NCBI GenBank assembly: GCA_036560145.1
Contig: DATBRV010000120.1
Coordinates: forward strand, 1-64,000
DNA from: DATBRV01 sp036560145
Lineage (GTDB): Bacteria; Myxococcota_A; UBA9160; SMWR01
Direction of reading: 5' to 3'
Length of the DNA: 64,000 nucleotides
Each line of letters opens with the position of its first letter. The first letter of the stretch is position 1. The position numbers were made by a program, and so were the translations under genes. The notes beneath the pieces were generated by a model. The model did no database searches. It saw only the letters and a list, made by a program, of their open reading frames with translations, and was not told the DNA's origin. Shown here piece after piece: positions 17,271 through 28,000 of the stretch.

Positions 17271-18806
17271 TCAGCCCCCGGCCGCGATCCGGCCGGCCAG
17301 CCGGTGCGCCAGGGCCATGCCGGTCCACATCGGGTTGACGGAGGGGCACTGGGGGAAGATCCCCGTGTCCGCGATGTAGAGGCCCTCGAGGTCGTGGCAG
17401 CGGCCGAATTCGTCGACCACCCCCCGGCTCGCGTCCCCGTGCATGCGGGTCGAGCAGAAGGCGTGGTTCCCCCCCGTCAGGAACTCGCTCGCGCGGAACT
17501 TCCGGGTCCGGAGCACCTCGGCCTCGGCCAGCGAGCACAGCTCCTCCGGGATCCCGTGCACGCCGGGGAGCACCGTCTGCGCCCCGGCCGCGAAGAAGAT
17601 CCGCGCCAGCGTGTGGAGGGCCTTGGCCAGGATCGGGACGTCGTCCTCGTGCAGGCTCCAGGTGAGCTTGGGATCCAGCCCGCGGCTGCGCGCGCGCACG
17701 GAGCCGAGCGAGCGGTTGCAGCTCGCGATCGCGTCCCAGACCGCCGAACGCGGCACCCGCGCCAGCCGCTGCTTGAGGGCGAACCCGGAGCCGGGCATCC
17801 GGACCGCGAGCACGGCGGGAGGCGCCCACAGCGTCTCCAGCTTGAAGCCCTCGCGCAGGTAGTGGAGCGACTGATAGCCCTGGGTGGCGCCGAACTGCGG
17901 GTGGACCGGATCCGGGAAGACGCCCAGCATCGCGACACCCGGGTGGAACTGGAGGTTCGCGCCCACCTGCCCGGAGCCGTTCGCCAGGTCTCCGCTCTTC
18001 TGGAGCAGCACCGGCGTCGCCATGCAGCCGGCGGCGAGCACCACCCGGCGCGCCCGCACCTGGACGGCGAAGCCCGGCCTTCCCGTGAAGGGCGCCACCA
18101 CCCGTCCGACCACGCCGACCGCGCGGCGCCCCTCGACCAGCACCTCTTCCACCCGCACCGAGCTGAGCACCTTCGCGCCGCCGTGCAGCGCCGCCGGCAG
18201 GTACGAGATGTCCATCGATTGCTTCGCGCGCGAGCGGCAGCCGGTGAAGCACTCCCCGCTTCCGCGACACCCGCGCACGTTGCGCGAGATCGGCTCGGAC
18301 GAGATGCCGAGCGCATCGCAGCCCTTCTTGAAGAGCAGGTTGCGCGGGCCGAGCACGTTCTCGGGGGTGGGGGAGATGCCGAGGAACTCGCCGACCGCGT
18401 CGTAGTGGGGATCGAGATCCGCGCGCCGGGTCTGCGCGAGATCGAAATCGGCGCACCAGCGGTCGAGCACGAACTCGGGAGCCCGCACGCAGATCGCGGA
18501 GTTCACGAGCGAGCCGCCGCCCAGACAAATGGCCTGCATGGTGGGCATCACGGTGCCCAGAGTGGTCCGCAGGCCACCTTCGCGCAGCGTGCGCGCCATC
18601 GAGAGCGGGCCGTCGAGCTCGAAGTCGGCGGGCGTGAAGGGGGGCCCCTCCTCGAGGAGCAGCACGCGCAGCCCCGCGTCCGTCAGCTCCTTCGCCACGA
18701 CCGCGCCGCAGGGGCCCGACCCCACCACCACCACGTCCGCCTCCTCGCGCACGTCGCGGTCGTAGTCGGCGAAGACGCGGAGGTCGACGTCCGCGGCGGC
18801 GCTCAC
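17271..18806 (-). CDS. GMC-family FAD oxidoreductase
   Basis: 511 residues. The dinucleotide fold has VVVVGSGPCGAVVAKEL (25-41), and the FAD family motif GGGSLVN appears near residue 95. A cysteine cluster, RGCRGSGECFTGCRSRAKQS, is typical of one GMC branch. The C-terminal active-site region reads GGNHAFCSTRMHGD and CPSVNPMWTGMALAHR, giving the usual His/Asn pair. GMC enzymes oxidise alcohols or sterols; the substrate is not readable. The ATG overlaps the TGA of the gene before it by four bases (18803-18806), so translation of the two is coupled and the upstream product is a likely partner subunit. Confidence 0.88.
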   Translation of the reverse strand: MSAAADVDLRVFADYDRDVREEADVVVVGSGPCGAVVAKELTDAGLRVLLLEEGPPFTPADFELDGPLSMARTLREGGLRTTLGTVMPTMQAICLGGGSLVNSAICVRAPEFVLDRWCADFDLAQTRRADLDPHYDAVGEFLGISPTPENVLGPRNLLFKKGCDALGISSEPISRNVRGCRGSGECFTGCRSRAKQSMDISYLPAALHGGAKVLSSVRVEEVLVEGRRAVGVVGRVVAPFTGRPGFAVQVRARRVVLAAGCMATPVLLQKSGDLANGSGQVGANLQFHPGVAMLGVFPDPVHPQFGATQGYQSLHYLREGFKLETLWAPPAVLAVRMPGSGFALKQRLARVPRSAVWDAIASCNRSLGSVRARSRGLDPKLTWSLHEDDVPILAKALHTLARIFFAAGAQTVLPGVHGIPEELCSLAEAEVLRTRKFRASEFLTGGNHAFCSTRMHGDASRGVVDEFGRCHDLEGLYIADTGIFPQCPSVNPMWTGMALAHRLAGRIAAGG

Positions 18807-19447
18807 CGCGCGCCCTTCCGGTAGGCGGGGTGGAGGGGTGCCTCCAGCGGGATCGGCGTGCCGTCGCTGGGAGGGGTGAGATCCGCGCGCGAGCGCCGGA
18901 CGCTGCTGCGCGAGGCGCCGATCCGCGGAGTCCAGAGATCGGCCTCGCAGACCGGCGTCGGGATCTCATAGGGCGCGAGTCCGAGCTGGCGCAGCACGGG
19001 CGGAAAGGCGAAGTAGCCCATCGTCAGGATGGCGCGCAGGCTCGCGAAGACCAGCCGGCGGGGGAAGAGCCGGCTGGTTCGCCAGCCCTCGAGCACCGCC
19101 GCGCGCTGCTCGGCGTCCAGCGCCGAGAAGCGCCGCCAGCCCCGGCGGCCCGGCGCGGGGAAGACGATCGTCGCGTGCTCGACCAGGAAGAAGAGCAGGT
19201 GCATCAGCAGGCGCATGCGCGGATGCGCCGCGGTCAATAACCGATCGGTGTAGGCGGGGAGATCGGCGTCCAGGCCAGAGGCGGGGATGTCGCCGCCCGC
19301 CGGGAAGGTGGCCTCCCCGGCGCCGGCCAGGAAGGCGACCTCGGACCGGAGCAGCGAATCGAAGCGCCGCGCCGGGCGCGGGTAGCCGAACGTCACCCGC
19401 GCGATGGCGTATCCGAGCGCAAATGCGCCGAGGAGCCAGAACCACAT
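18803..19447 (-). CDS. Membrane-anchored partner protein of the GMC oxidoreductase (probable)
   Basis: 214 residues from the ATG at 19447. The N-terminal helix MWFWLLGAFALGYAIARVTF would anchor the protein. The rest is helical, with LLMHLLFFLVEHATIVFPAP and a YFAFPPVLRQLG segment. Size, position and pattern recall the gluconate 2-dehydrogenase subunit 3-like small subunits that accompany GMC enzymes; this is an inference, since the similarity is weak by eye. The four-base overlap with the GMC start supports a complex. An alternative ATG at 19477 would add ten residues. Confidence 0.6.
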   Translation of the reverse strand: MWFWLLGAFALGYAIARVTFGYPRPARRFDSLLRSEVAFLAGAGEATFPAGGDIPASGLDADLPAYTDRLLTAAHPRMRLLMHLLFFLVEHATIVFPAPGRRGWRRFSALDAEQRAAVLEGWRTSRLFPRRLVFASLRAILTMGYFAFPPVLRQLGLAPYEIPTPVCEADLWTPRIGASRSSVRRSRADLTPPSDGTPIPLEAPLHPAYRKGAR

Positions 19448-19517
19448 CGGGCAGGAAGATAACGGCGCCGCAGCCATCGCGGGGGACCGCTCGATTGCTA
19501 GTCTCGATCCCTACCCG

Positions 19518-21284
19518 ATGCATCCGCTGCGGCGATTGCTGCCCTACTACCGGCGCTACTGGCTGCCGTTCTCGGCGGGCAATCTGCTGCTGGTGGGGTC
19601 GAGGCTGTTCGAGGCCGCGATTCCGCAGCTGCTCGGCGCGGGCATCGACCGGATCGCCGCCGGGCGGCCGGCGGGCCTCGCGATCGCGGCCGGAATCGTC
19701 GCGTGCGTGGCCGGGCGCTTCGCCGCGATCCTGATCGGCCGCCGCGCGGTCCGCCGGATCGGCGTCGCCGTCGCCTTCGACCTTCGCAACCGGCTCTACG
19801 AGCACCTGGAGCGGCAGGGGCCCGGCTTCTTCGCCCGCTACCGGACCGGCGACCTGATGGCACGCGCCATCAACGACATCGGGCTGGTGCGCCAGCTGGT
19901 GGCCCAGGGGTCGCGCACGCTGCTGGTGCTGGGCTTCTCCGGCCTGATCGGCTTCGTCTGCATGTTCCGCGAGTCGCCGTCGCTGGCGCTCCTGATCCTG
20001 CCGCCGCTGCCCGTGATCTTCGCGGTGGCCTGGCGGCTCTCGGGCCGCCTGCGCGCGCAGTCGCTGCGCGTCCAGGAGGGCTTCTCGGAGCTCTCCGAGC
20101 GAGTCCAGGAGAACCTGGGCGGGATCCGCACGATCCAGGCGCTCACCCAGGAGGACGCCGAGATCCGCCGCTTCGAGTCGGTCAACGACGGCTACGCCCT
20201 GCGCAACCTCGCGCTGGTGCGCACCAGCTCACGGCTCGCCGCCTGGATGCCGGGCCTCGGGGCCCTCTGCACGATCACGATCCTGCTGGCGGGCGGCCAG
20301 CAGGTGCAAACGGGCCAGATCACGCTGGGCGCCTTCACCGCCTTCCTCTGGTATCTCGGCATGCTGCTCTGGCCGGTGCGCGAGGCCGGCAACCTGGTGA
20401 ACCTCTTCCAGCGCGGCTTCGCCGGCTGCGACCGGCTCTTCGAGCTGCTGGACGAGGCGCCCGAGATCGCGGATCCGCCCGGGGCGGACGCGCCCGCGAC
20501 GCTGGCCGGCGCGATCGAGCTGCGCCGCGTCTCCTGCCGCTACCCGGGCGCCTCCCGCCCGGCGCTGAGCGACGTATCGCTCTCGATCGCCGCGGGCGAG
20601 ATGGTCGGGATCGTGGGCCGTGTGGGAGCCGGGAAGTCGACGCTGCTGCGCCTGCTGGTGCGGCTGCTCGAGCCGGACGCCGGCTCCATCGAACTTGACG
20701 GCTGCGCGCTCGGCCGACTTCCGCTCGCGTTCCTGCGCTCGCGGGTCGCGCTGGTGCCGCAGGAGGCGTTCCTGTTCTCCGAGAGCGTGCGCGAGAACGT
20801 CGCCTACGACGACGTCTCCCGCGCGCCCGCCGAGGTGCGCGCCGCGGCCGAGGCGGCGGACCTCTGGGACACGCTCGCCGCCTTTCCCGAGGGCCTCGAG
20901 ACCTGGGTGGGGGAGCGCGGCATCACGCTTTCTGGCGGACAGAAGCAGCGGGTGACGCTCGCGCGCTCGTTCGTGCGCGATACGCCCGTGCTGCTGCTCG
21001 ACGATTCCTTCTCGGGCCTCGACGCCGAGACCGAGGCGCGCGTGCTCCGGCGCCTGCACGCGCTGCGCCGCGGTCGCACCACCCTGCTCGTCTCGCACCG
21101 CGTCTCGGCCGTGCGCGAGGCCGACCGGATCGTGGTGTTGGAGGCCGGCCGCGTGCTCGAAGCGGGAACCCCGGCCGAGCTGCGGGCGCGGGGCGGCGTC
21201 TTCGCGGAGCTGGAAAAGGCCCAGGGCCGCCGCGAGCGGCTGCTGCGCGAGCTGGCGGGCGCGGCCGCCGGAGGAGCCGCGTGA
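19518..21284 (+). CDS. ABC exporter half-transporter, degenerate-site subunit (MdlA/YheI-like)
   Basis: 588 residues: a six-helix exporter domain (about 1-300) fused to an ATPase domain. Walker A is GRVGAGKST (about 367), the signature LSGGQ (about 471) is canonical, but Walker B is LLLLDDSFSGLD, with Asp where the catalytic Glu normally stands. In heterodimeric exporters such as MdlA/B, YheI/YheH and TM287/288, that change marks the subunit forming the degenerate ATP site. The transported compound is unknown. The ATG at 19518 suits the conserved start MHPLRRLLPYYRRYW. Its stop overlaps the next gene's GTG by four bases. Confidence 0.9.
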   Translation: MHPLRRLLPYYRRYWLPFSAGNLLLVGSRLFEAAIPQLLGAGIDRIAAGRPAGLAIAAGIVACVAGRFAAILIGRRAVRRIGVAVAFDLRNRLYEHLERQGPGFFARYRTGDLMARAINDIGLVRQLVAQGSRTLLVLGFSGLIGFVCMFRESPSLALLILPPLPVIFAVAWRLSGRLRAQSLRVQEGFSELSERVQENLGGIRTIQALTQEDAEIRRFESVNDGYALRNLALVRTSSRLAAWMPGLGALCTITILLAGGQQVQTGQITLGAFTAFLWYLGMLLWPVREAGNLVNLFQRGFAGCDRLFELLDEAPEIADPPGADAPATLAGAIELRRVSCRYPGASRPALSDVSLSIAAGEMVGIVGRVGAGKSTLLRLLVRLLEPDAGSIELDGCALGRLPLAFLRSRVALVPQEAFLFSESVRENVAYDDVSRAPAEVRAAAEAADLWDTLAAFPEGLETWVGERGITLSGGQKQRVTLARSFVRDTPVLLLDDSFSGLDAETEARVLRRLHALRRGRTTLLVSHRVSAVREADRIVVLEAGRVLEAGTPAELRARGGVFAELEKAQGRRERLLRELAGAAAGGAA

Positions 21285-23137
21285 AGCGCGCGGGCGATCA
21301 CTCGGTCTTCGACGCCGAGCTGACCGGCCGCGGCCTGCGCGGCGCGCTGGTCCGGCGCCTGTTCCGCCGCGTGCGGCCCTTCCGGGCGGCGGCCTTCGGG
21401 AGCGCCGCCTGCGTGCTGATCGCTTCGCTGCTGGCGGTGCTGATGCCGGTGGTGACGACCCGCGTCGTGATCGACGGATTGCTGGTCTCGGGCTCCGGGA
21501 TCGCCGCGCCTAGTTTTGGGATGCGAGCCGCGGCCGACACGGTACAGCGCCTCACCGGCGCCCCGCCGCTGATCGCCGCGGGGCTCCTGTACGCCGTCCT
21601 GGTGATCGCCTGGTGCGGCTTCGGCCATCTGCACCGCGTGCTGCTCGCGCGCGCCGCGCTCGGCGCCCTGAGCGATCTGCGGCGCGACCTCTTCCGCCAT
21701 CTTCAGGCGCTCTCGCCCTCCTTCTACGACAAGGTCGCCGTCGGCCGCGTGATGACGCGGGTCACCAACGACGTCGAGGTGCTCTACGAGCTGCTGCGCG
21801 GCTTCGGCCTGCTGGTGGGCGAGCTGGTGCCCTTCGCGCTCGCCCTGGCCCTGATGCTCGCGGCGGATCCGGCGCTCACGGGCGTGCTGCTGGTGGTGGT
21901 CCCGATCGTGGGCCTCGCGACGCTGGCGTTCCGGCGCGCCACCCGCGCGCTCTATTCGGCGCTGCGCACCTCGGTGTCGCGCCTCAACCAGAACCTCCAG
22001 GAGAACCTCTCGGGGATCCAGATCGTGCAGCTCCACCGGCGCGAGGCCGCGAACCTGGCGCGCTACCGGGAGATCAACCGCGCCAACCGGCAGCTCGAAT
22101 GGCGCGCGATCGATCTCGAGGTCGCCTACGCGAACCTGGTCGAGAGCCTGGCGCCCGCGGCGCTCGCGCTGATCCTCTGGTTCGGCGGCCGCCAGGTCAG
22201 CGAGCGCGAGATCACGGTCGGGACCGTGGTGCTCTTCGCGCAATGGGCGGACCTGCTCTTCCGCCCGATCGTCGCGGTGGGCGAGCAGTACAACCTGGTG
22301 TATCGCGCGATGGCCAGCGCCGAGCGCATCTTCCAGCTGCTCGACTGGAAGGAGCGGGTGCGCGAGCCGGAGGCGCCGGTCGAGCTGCCGGCGCGGCTGG
22401 CGGGGCGCGTCGAGTTTCGCGGCGTCGGCTTCGCCTACGGCGCCGGTCCGCGCGTGCTGCACGACGTCTCCTTCTCGATCGCGCCGGGCGAGACGGTCGC
22501 GATCGTGGGCGCGACGGGCTCCGGCAAGTCGACGCTCGCGCGGCTGCTCGCGCGCAGCTACGACTTCGAGACCGGCTCGATCGAAATTGACGGCATCGAC
22601 GTGCGCCGCGTCGCAACCCGCGCCCTGCGGCAGCGGCTCGGGATCGTGCTCCAGGACTTCCACGTCTTCGCGGGGAGCGTGCGCGAGAACATCCGGCTCG
22701 GGCGTCCGGGCATCGACGACGCCCGCGTCGAGTCCGCCGCGCGCTGGGTGCAGGCCGACCGCTTCATCCGCGAGCTGCCGGGCGGCTACGAGAGCCCGCT
22801 CGGGGAGCGCGGCGCGAATCTCTCGCACGGCCAGCGCCAGCTGCTGGCCTTCGCGCGGGTGCTGGCGGCGGATCCCGAGATCCTGATCCTCGACGAGGCC
22901 ACCGCCAGCGTCGATCCCGAGACGGAGGAGCAGATCCAGCAGGCGCTGCGGCGCGTCACCGCCGGCCGCACCTCGATCGTGATCGCGCACCGGCTCGCGA
23001 CCGTGCGAGAAGCCACGCGCATCGTCGTGCTCGACCACGGGCGGGTGCGCGAGATCGGAACCCACGACGAGCTGCTCTCGCGCGGCGACCTCTACCGGAC
23101 CCTCTACGACCTCCAGCTGAGCGACGACGCCGCCTGA
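21281..23137 (+). CDS. ABC exporter half-transporter, canonical-site subunit (MdlB/YheH-like)
   Basis: 618 residues, an exporter domain plus ATPase. Walker A GATGSGKST (about 409) and Walker B LILDEATASVD (about 536) are intact, but the signature is LSHGQ instead of LSGGQ. This complements the upstream subunit: its altered signature would pair with the upstream Asp-type Walker B at the dead site, while its good Walker B pairs with the upstream LSGGQ. This fits an obligate heterodimer. Translation is coupled through GTGA at 21281-21284. Substrate unknown; lipids or drugs are usual for this group. Confidence 0.9.
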   Translation: MKRAGDHSVFDAELTGRGLRGALVRRLFRRVRPFRAAAFGSAACVLIASLLAVLMPVVTTRVVIDGLLVSGSGIAAPSFGMRAAADTVQRLTGAPPLIAAGLLYAVLVIAWCGFGHLHRVLLARAALGALSDLRRDLFRHLQALSPSFYDKVAVGRVMTRVTNDVEVLYELLRGFGLLVGELVPFALALALMLAADPALTGVLLVVVPIVGLATLAFRRATRALYSALRTSVSRLNQNLQENLSGIQIVQLHRREAANLARYREINRANRQLEWRAIDLEVAYANLVESLAPAALALILWFGGRQVSEREITVGTVVLFAQWADLLFRPIVAVGEQYNLVYRAMASAERIFQLLDWKERVREPEAPVELPARLAGRVEFRGVGFAYGAGPRVLHDVSFSIAPGETVAIVGATGSGKSTLARLLARSYDFETGSIEIDGIDVRRVATRALRQRLGIVLQDFHVFAGSVRENIRLGRPGIDDARVESAARWVQADRFIRELPGGYESPLGERGANLSHGQRQLLAFARVLAADPEILILDEATASVDPETEEQIQQALRRVTAGRTSIVIAHRLATVREATRIVVLDHGRVREIGTHDELLSRGDLYRTLYDLQLSDDAA

Positions 23138-23138
23138 G

Positions 23139-24923
23139 TCAGGCCTTGGGATGCGGTCTCCACTGCGGCAGCAGCACGCACCAGGACAGGATGTCCGGCC
23201 GGTCCTGGTAGCGCCGGCGGTTCAGGTAGATGCGGGCTCCCTGGAACTCGGCGCAGGGGAAGTAGTTGCGCCGGACGGAATCGGCGACCTCCGGGAACCG
23301 CTCGTGTCCGTAGAGCGCGCGGATCCCGTAGCTCGGCGCCCCCTCCGTCGCGGTGTCCACGAAGACCGGCGCCCGTCCGCTCTCGAGGCTCGCCACGAAG
23401 TCGGAGAGGTAGATCTCCTTGTTCGGGAAGAAGGGCTCGAGGATCTCGTGGCTGCCCCCGGTCCGGGTTCCCCAGGTGGCTCCGGTCTGGACGTAGTAGG
23501 CGTAGACCCATCCCCACTGGATCAACGGCGAGCCGGCGACATGGAGCGCGCGCAGGGCGTCGATCGATCGCGCGCGCACCTCCATCGGCGGGTAGCGCAC
23601 GGGAAGCGGCGCGTCCTCGAGGTAGGCGATGGTCGGAATCAGCCCCGTGAGCCCGAGATAGGCGATCTGCACCAGGGCGGGCCGCGGCGCCGCGTTCGCC
23701 AGCTGGCAGAAGATCAGCATGCAGAGCACGGCGAAGGGCTGCAGCAGCAGATTCAGATAGTGCGTGAAGAGACCGCCCGGCTGGAGCACCGCATACAGGC
23801 TGATCCCGAGGTAGAGCGCCGCCAGCGCGAGATCCCGCAGGCCGCTGCGGGAGCGCGGGACGAAGCACAGTCCGATCGCGGCCGACACCGCGAAGAGTGC
23901 GCTCGAGAACCAGAACCATCCCAGCATGACGAAAGGCGTGATGCCCCATTCCGGCAGGGCGATCAGCCGCTGCGCGAGCGTGGTGGAGAAGCGCGAGGTC
24001 GCCTGGCTGAAGAGCGCCTCGAAGTAGGTCTCGAAGAAGTACGCGAGGCTGCCGAAGCTCCACAGGACCGCGCACCAGAGCAGGAGCGGCGCGAGCGCCA
24101 GCGCGGCCAGCGGCAGCAGTCGGACGGCCAGTTCGGTGAAGCCGGCCCGCTCGCGCCGGCAGCGATGCGCCAGCAGGAGGCCGGCGCAGACGGCCACGAA
24201 CGCCGCCATCGGCGCGCCTTGCCACTTGATCAGCGGGACCAGCCCGAGCGCGAGACCGATGCCGCCCAGAGCCACCGCCTCGCGGCCGATCCGCCGGTCG
24301 AGCCGCAGCAGGCAGAAGAGCATGACGATCACGAGCAGGTTGATCCACTGCTCGGAGCAATACGACAGCGTCCAGCGGGTGTTGCCGAGCGCGAGGAACG
24401 CGAGCAGCGGGAGCAGCGCGATCCGGGCCGTGCGCGCCGGGCTGTCGATCCGAAGCGACAGGTACAGGACCGCCGAGCTCGCCATCATCAGCAGCAGCGA
24501 GACCAGCTTGGAGGCGCCGTAATCGATCCGGATTCCGAGCAGACCCAGACCGGCGACGGGATAGGTGAGCAGCGGCCCCGCGGATCCGGTGAAGAGGCCC
24601 ACGCCGTAGGCGGGCTCGAGAAAGCGGGTGAGCGCGGCCGAGACCGCGACGCTCTCGTCCCCCTCCAGATCGCCGAGCGCGAGCACCGGCCAGCGCAGCG
24701 CGAGCAGGAAGGCCGCGAGCGCGAGCAGGTAGAGGAGATCGCCGCGCCGAAGCCGCCCGGCCGCTTCACCCGGCTTCGCTCCGGCGCCGAGAAAGCTCGC
24801 GAGCAGGAGCAGCAGCGACGCGGCGACCGCCGGGACCCGGTACCAGAGCAGGGAGTCCCGGTACGCGAACGCCACCGCCTTGGCGGCCAGCTCGTGGATG
24901 CTGGGAGTCAGGATCTGGTCCAT
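23139..24923 (-). CDS. GT-C type membrane glycosyltransferase (PMT/ArnT-like)
   Basis: 594 residues with about 11-13 hydrophobic helices. Near residue 75 the first external loop has LALGDLEGDESVAV, the acidic pair expected in GT-C enzymes that use polyprenyl-phosphate sugars. The C-terminal about 130 residues form a soluble domain (FVDTATEGAPSYGIRALYGH). Members attach sugars to lipids or proteins on the outer face of the inner membrane. The ATG at 24923 precedes the first helix. The gene converges on the ABC exporter with one base between stops; the cyclase gene is divergent. Confidence 0.75.
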   Translation of the reverse strand: MDQILTPSIHELAAKAVAFAYRDSLLWYRVPAVAASLLLLLASFLGAGAKPGEAAGRLRRGDLLYLLALAAFLLALRWPVLALGDLEGDESVAVSAALTRFLEPAYGVGLFTGSAGPLLTYPVAGLGLLGIRIDYGASKLVSLLLMMASSAVLYLSLRIDSPARTARIALLPLLAFLALGNTRWTLSYCSEQWINLLVIVMLFCLLRLDRRIGREAVALGGIGLALGLVPLIKWQGAPMAAFVAVCAGLLLAHRCRRERAGFTELAVRLLPLAALALAPLLLWCAVLWSFGSLAYFFETYFEALFSQATSRFSTTLAQRLIALPEWGITPFVMLGWFWFSSALFAVSAAIGLCFVPRSRSGLRDLALAALYLGISLYAVLQPGGLFTHYLNLLLQPFAVLCMLIFCQLANAAPRPALVQIAYLGLTGLIPTIAYLEDAPLPVRYPPMEVRARSIDALRALHVAGSPLIQWGWVYAYYVQTGATWGTRTGGSHEILEPFFPNKEIYLSDFVASLESGRAPVFVDTATEGAPSYGIRALYGHERFPEVADSVRRNYFPCAEFQGARIYLNRRRYQDRPDILSWCVLLPQWRPHPKA

Positions 24924-25010
24924 CGGGTCCGAGCCTCGCGCGCAGCCTACACTGACGAGGCCCCGGCGATGAGAGCTAAAATCGCCGCTTGCCGAGGGGG
25001 GATGCTGCGG

Positions 25011-28000
25011 ATGCGGTGCGGAGCCTGTCAGCGCGAGAACCGCCTGGGCGCGCGCTTCTGCCGTGGCTGCGGCGCGGCGCTCCCGAACCCCTGCCCCGAT
25101 TGCGGCGCCCCGGCCGAGCCGGGCAGCGCCTTCTGCGATCGCTGCGGCGCCCGGCTGGCTCCCGCCGGCGCGGCTCCGCGCGAGCTCGCAGGCCGCGCGG
25201 CGGGCCCCGCCGCCTACACGCCGCGGCACCTGGCCGAACGGATCCTGAGCACGCGCGCCGCCCTGGAAGGCGAGCGCAAGCACGTCACCGTCCTCTTCGC
25301 CGATCTGGTCGGCTCCACCGAGATCGCCGGGCGCCTCGGGGTGGACGAGATGCACGCGCTGATGGACCGCTGCTTCGCGCTGCTGCTCGACGAGGTGCAC
25401 CGCTACGAGGGCACCGTGAACCAGTTCACCGGCGATGGGATCATGGCGATCTTCGGCGCCCCGGTGGCGCTCGAGGACGCGCCGCGGCGCGCGGTGCTGG
25501 CGGCGCTCGGGATCCAGCGCGCGCTGGCGCCGCTGCGCGAGGAGCTCGCGGCCGCCAGGGACGTCGACTTCCAGATGCGGATCGGCATCCACTCGGGCAT
25601 GGTGGTGGTCGGAAGCATCGGCAACGACCTGCGCATGGACTACACCGCCGTCGGCGACACCACGAACCTGGCCGCGCGCCTGCAAGCCGCCGCGCCGGCC
25701 GGGGCGGTGCTCGTCTCCGAGGCGACCGCCCGCCTGATCGCGGGATACTTCGAGACCCGCGACCTCGGCCCGCAGCTGCTCAAGGGCGTCTCACGGGCGC
25801 GGCGCGCGTTCCAGGTGCTCGGCGAAAAGGAGGGCGCCGGCCGGCTCGCCGCCCTTGCCGATTCGGGGCTGACGCCGCTGGCGGGCCGCGAGCGCGAGCT
25901 CGCACAGCTCGCCGAGGCCTTCGCGAGCGCGCGCGACGGACACGGGCGCCTGGTCTTCCTGGTCGGCGAGGCGGGAATCGGCAAGTCACGGCTGCTCTTC
26001 GAGTTCCGCCGCCGGCTCGGCGCGCAGGCACACCTCTACGCGGAGGGCCGCTGCGCCTCGTACGGCATGCACACCGCCTTCCTCCCGATCGTCGACGCGA
26101 TCCGCCGCTATTACGCCATCGAGGATCGCGACGACGAGGCGGTCGCCATCCAGAAGATTGCGGCGGGCGTGAGCGCGCTGGGCGAAGGCTTCGGCTGGAC
26201 CCTTCCCTTCATGCGATCGCTGCTCTCGCTCCCGCCGGGCGACGAGGCCGTCCTCGCGCTCGACGCGGCGACGCGGCGCAGCGAGACGTTCCGGGCCCTG
26301 AAGGCGCTCACGCTGGCGGCGGCCGCGCGCGAGCCCCTGGTGTTCGTGATCGAGGATCTGCACTGGATCGATCCGGAATCGGAGGAGTGCCTCGCCTTCC
26401 TGTCGGAAGCGGTCGCGGGCGCGCGCATCCTGCTCGTCTGCTCGCACCGCCCCGGCTACCGCCATCCCTTCGGCGACCGCAGCTATCACCAGCGCGTGAC
26501 GATCGATCCGCTCTCCGAGGCGGAGACGGCGGAGCTGACGCGCGGGGCGCTGGGGGCCGCGGAAGTGCCGGAGGCGGTGCGTCGGCTGGTAGCGAGCAAG
26601 GCGGAGGGGAACCCGCTCTTCCTGGAAGAGGTGACGAAGTCGCTGCTCGAGGACGGCACGCTGCGCCTCGAGGGCGGCCGCGTCACGCTGGCCCGCGATC
26701 CGGGCGCGGTCGCCGTGCCCGACCGGATCCACGACGTGCTGATGGCGCGCATCGACCGGCTCGCCGAAGACCCCAAGCGCGCCATCCAGATTGCGTCCGT
26801 GATCGGGCGCGAGTTCGCCATGCGCCTGCTCGCGCGCATCCGCGAGGTGGGCGATGACGCGAGCGCCCTGATCGAGGATCTGCGCGCCGTCGAGCTGATC
26901 TACGAGAAGGCGGTGCATCCGGAGCTCGCCTACATGTTCAAGCACGCGCTCACGCACGACGTGGCCTACGCGAGCATGCTCCTCGAGCGCCGCAAGCAGC
27001 TGCACCGCACGATCGGCCTCGCCATCGAAGAACTCTACGCCGACCGCCTGGCGGAGCACTACGAGACGCTCGCCCACCACTTCGAGCGCGGCGAGGACTG
27101 GCCGCGCGCGCTGGGCTACCACGAGAAATCCGCGGCCAAGGCGATCGAGGCCTTTGCCAGCCGCGCGGCCGCCTGGCACTGCACGCAAGCGCTCGCGATC
27201 CTGGACCGGCTGGAGAGCGCCGCCGACGCCGACCGGCGCTGCGCGTTGGAAGAGCGACTCGGCCTGGTCGCCATGTACCTGAGCGAGTTCCGCCCCTCCG
27301 GCGACGCCTTCGCGCGCGCCGCCGAGCACGCGAAGCAGCCGGCGCGCCGGGTGGCGAACCTGGCGGACGCTTCGCACAGCTACGTCTGGGGCCACGCCGG
27401 GGGGCCGGCGGTGCAGACGGCCGAGGCCGCGCTCGCCCTGGCCCGCGAGCATCGGCTTCCCGACGGCGAGGCGCACGCCCTCGCCGTGATCGGCTTTCGC
27501 AAGGGCGTTACCGGCGAGATCGACGGCTATCTCGCTAACCTGCGCGAGGCGAGGGCCATCGCCGAGCGGACGGGAACCGTCGCGATCCAGGCGATGGTGG
27601 ACTGCTTCACCTCGGAGGTCTCCGAGTGGAGCGGCGACTACGCGACCGCCATGGCGAGCGGCGAGCGCGCGCTCGCGAGCGGCCGCCAGCTCCGTCTCGC
27701 CCACCTGATGGTCTGGTCCAACTGGTTCATGGGAAAGTCGGCCTGCTGCCTGGGCGATTATGGCCGCGCGATCCGGCTGCTCGAGGACGGACGCGATCTC
27801 ACCGAGCGGGTCGGCGATCGGGCCTGGAACACCCGGCTGCTCAACACCCTGGGCTGGGTCCACGCCGAGATCGGCGACCACGGCCAGGCGCGCGTCTACA
27901 ACGAGAGCGCTGCGCGGATCGCGCGCGAGATCGGCGATGCCGAGATCATCGCAAACGCCGAGATCAACCTCGCGCTGAACCATCTCGCGCTCGGAGAGAT

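Noticed and set aside
23151..25010. Upstream extension of the cyclase gene in the same frame
   Set aside because: It would lie fully antisense to the membrane glycosyltransferase, and has no conserved residues before the zinc ribbon.
27174..27192. TGGCAC inside the cyclase gene as a sigma-54 promoter
   Set aside because: No TTGC at the required ten-base spacing, and it lies in the middle of a coding region.
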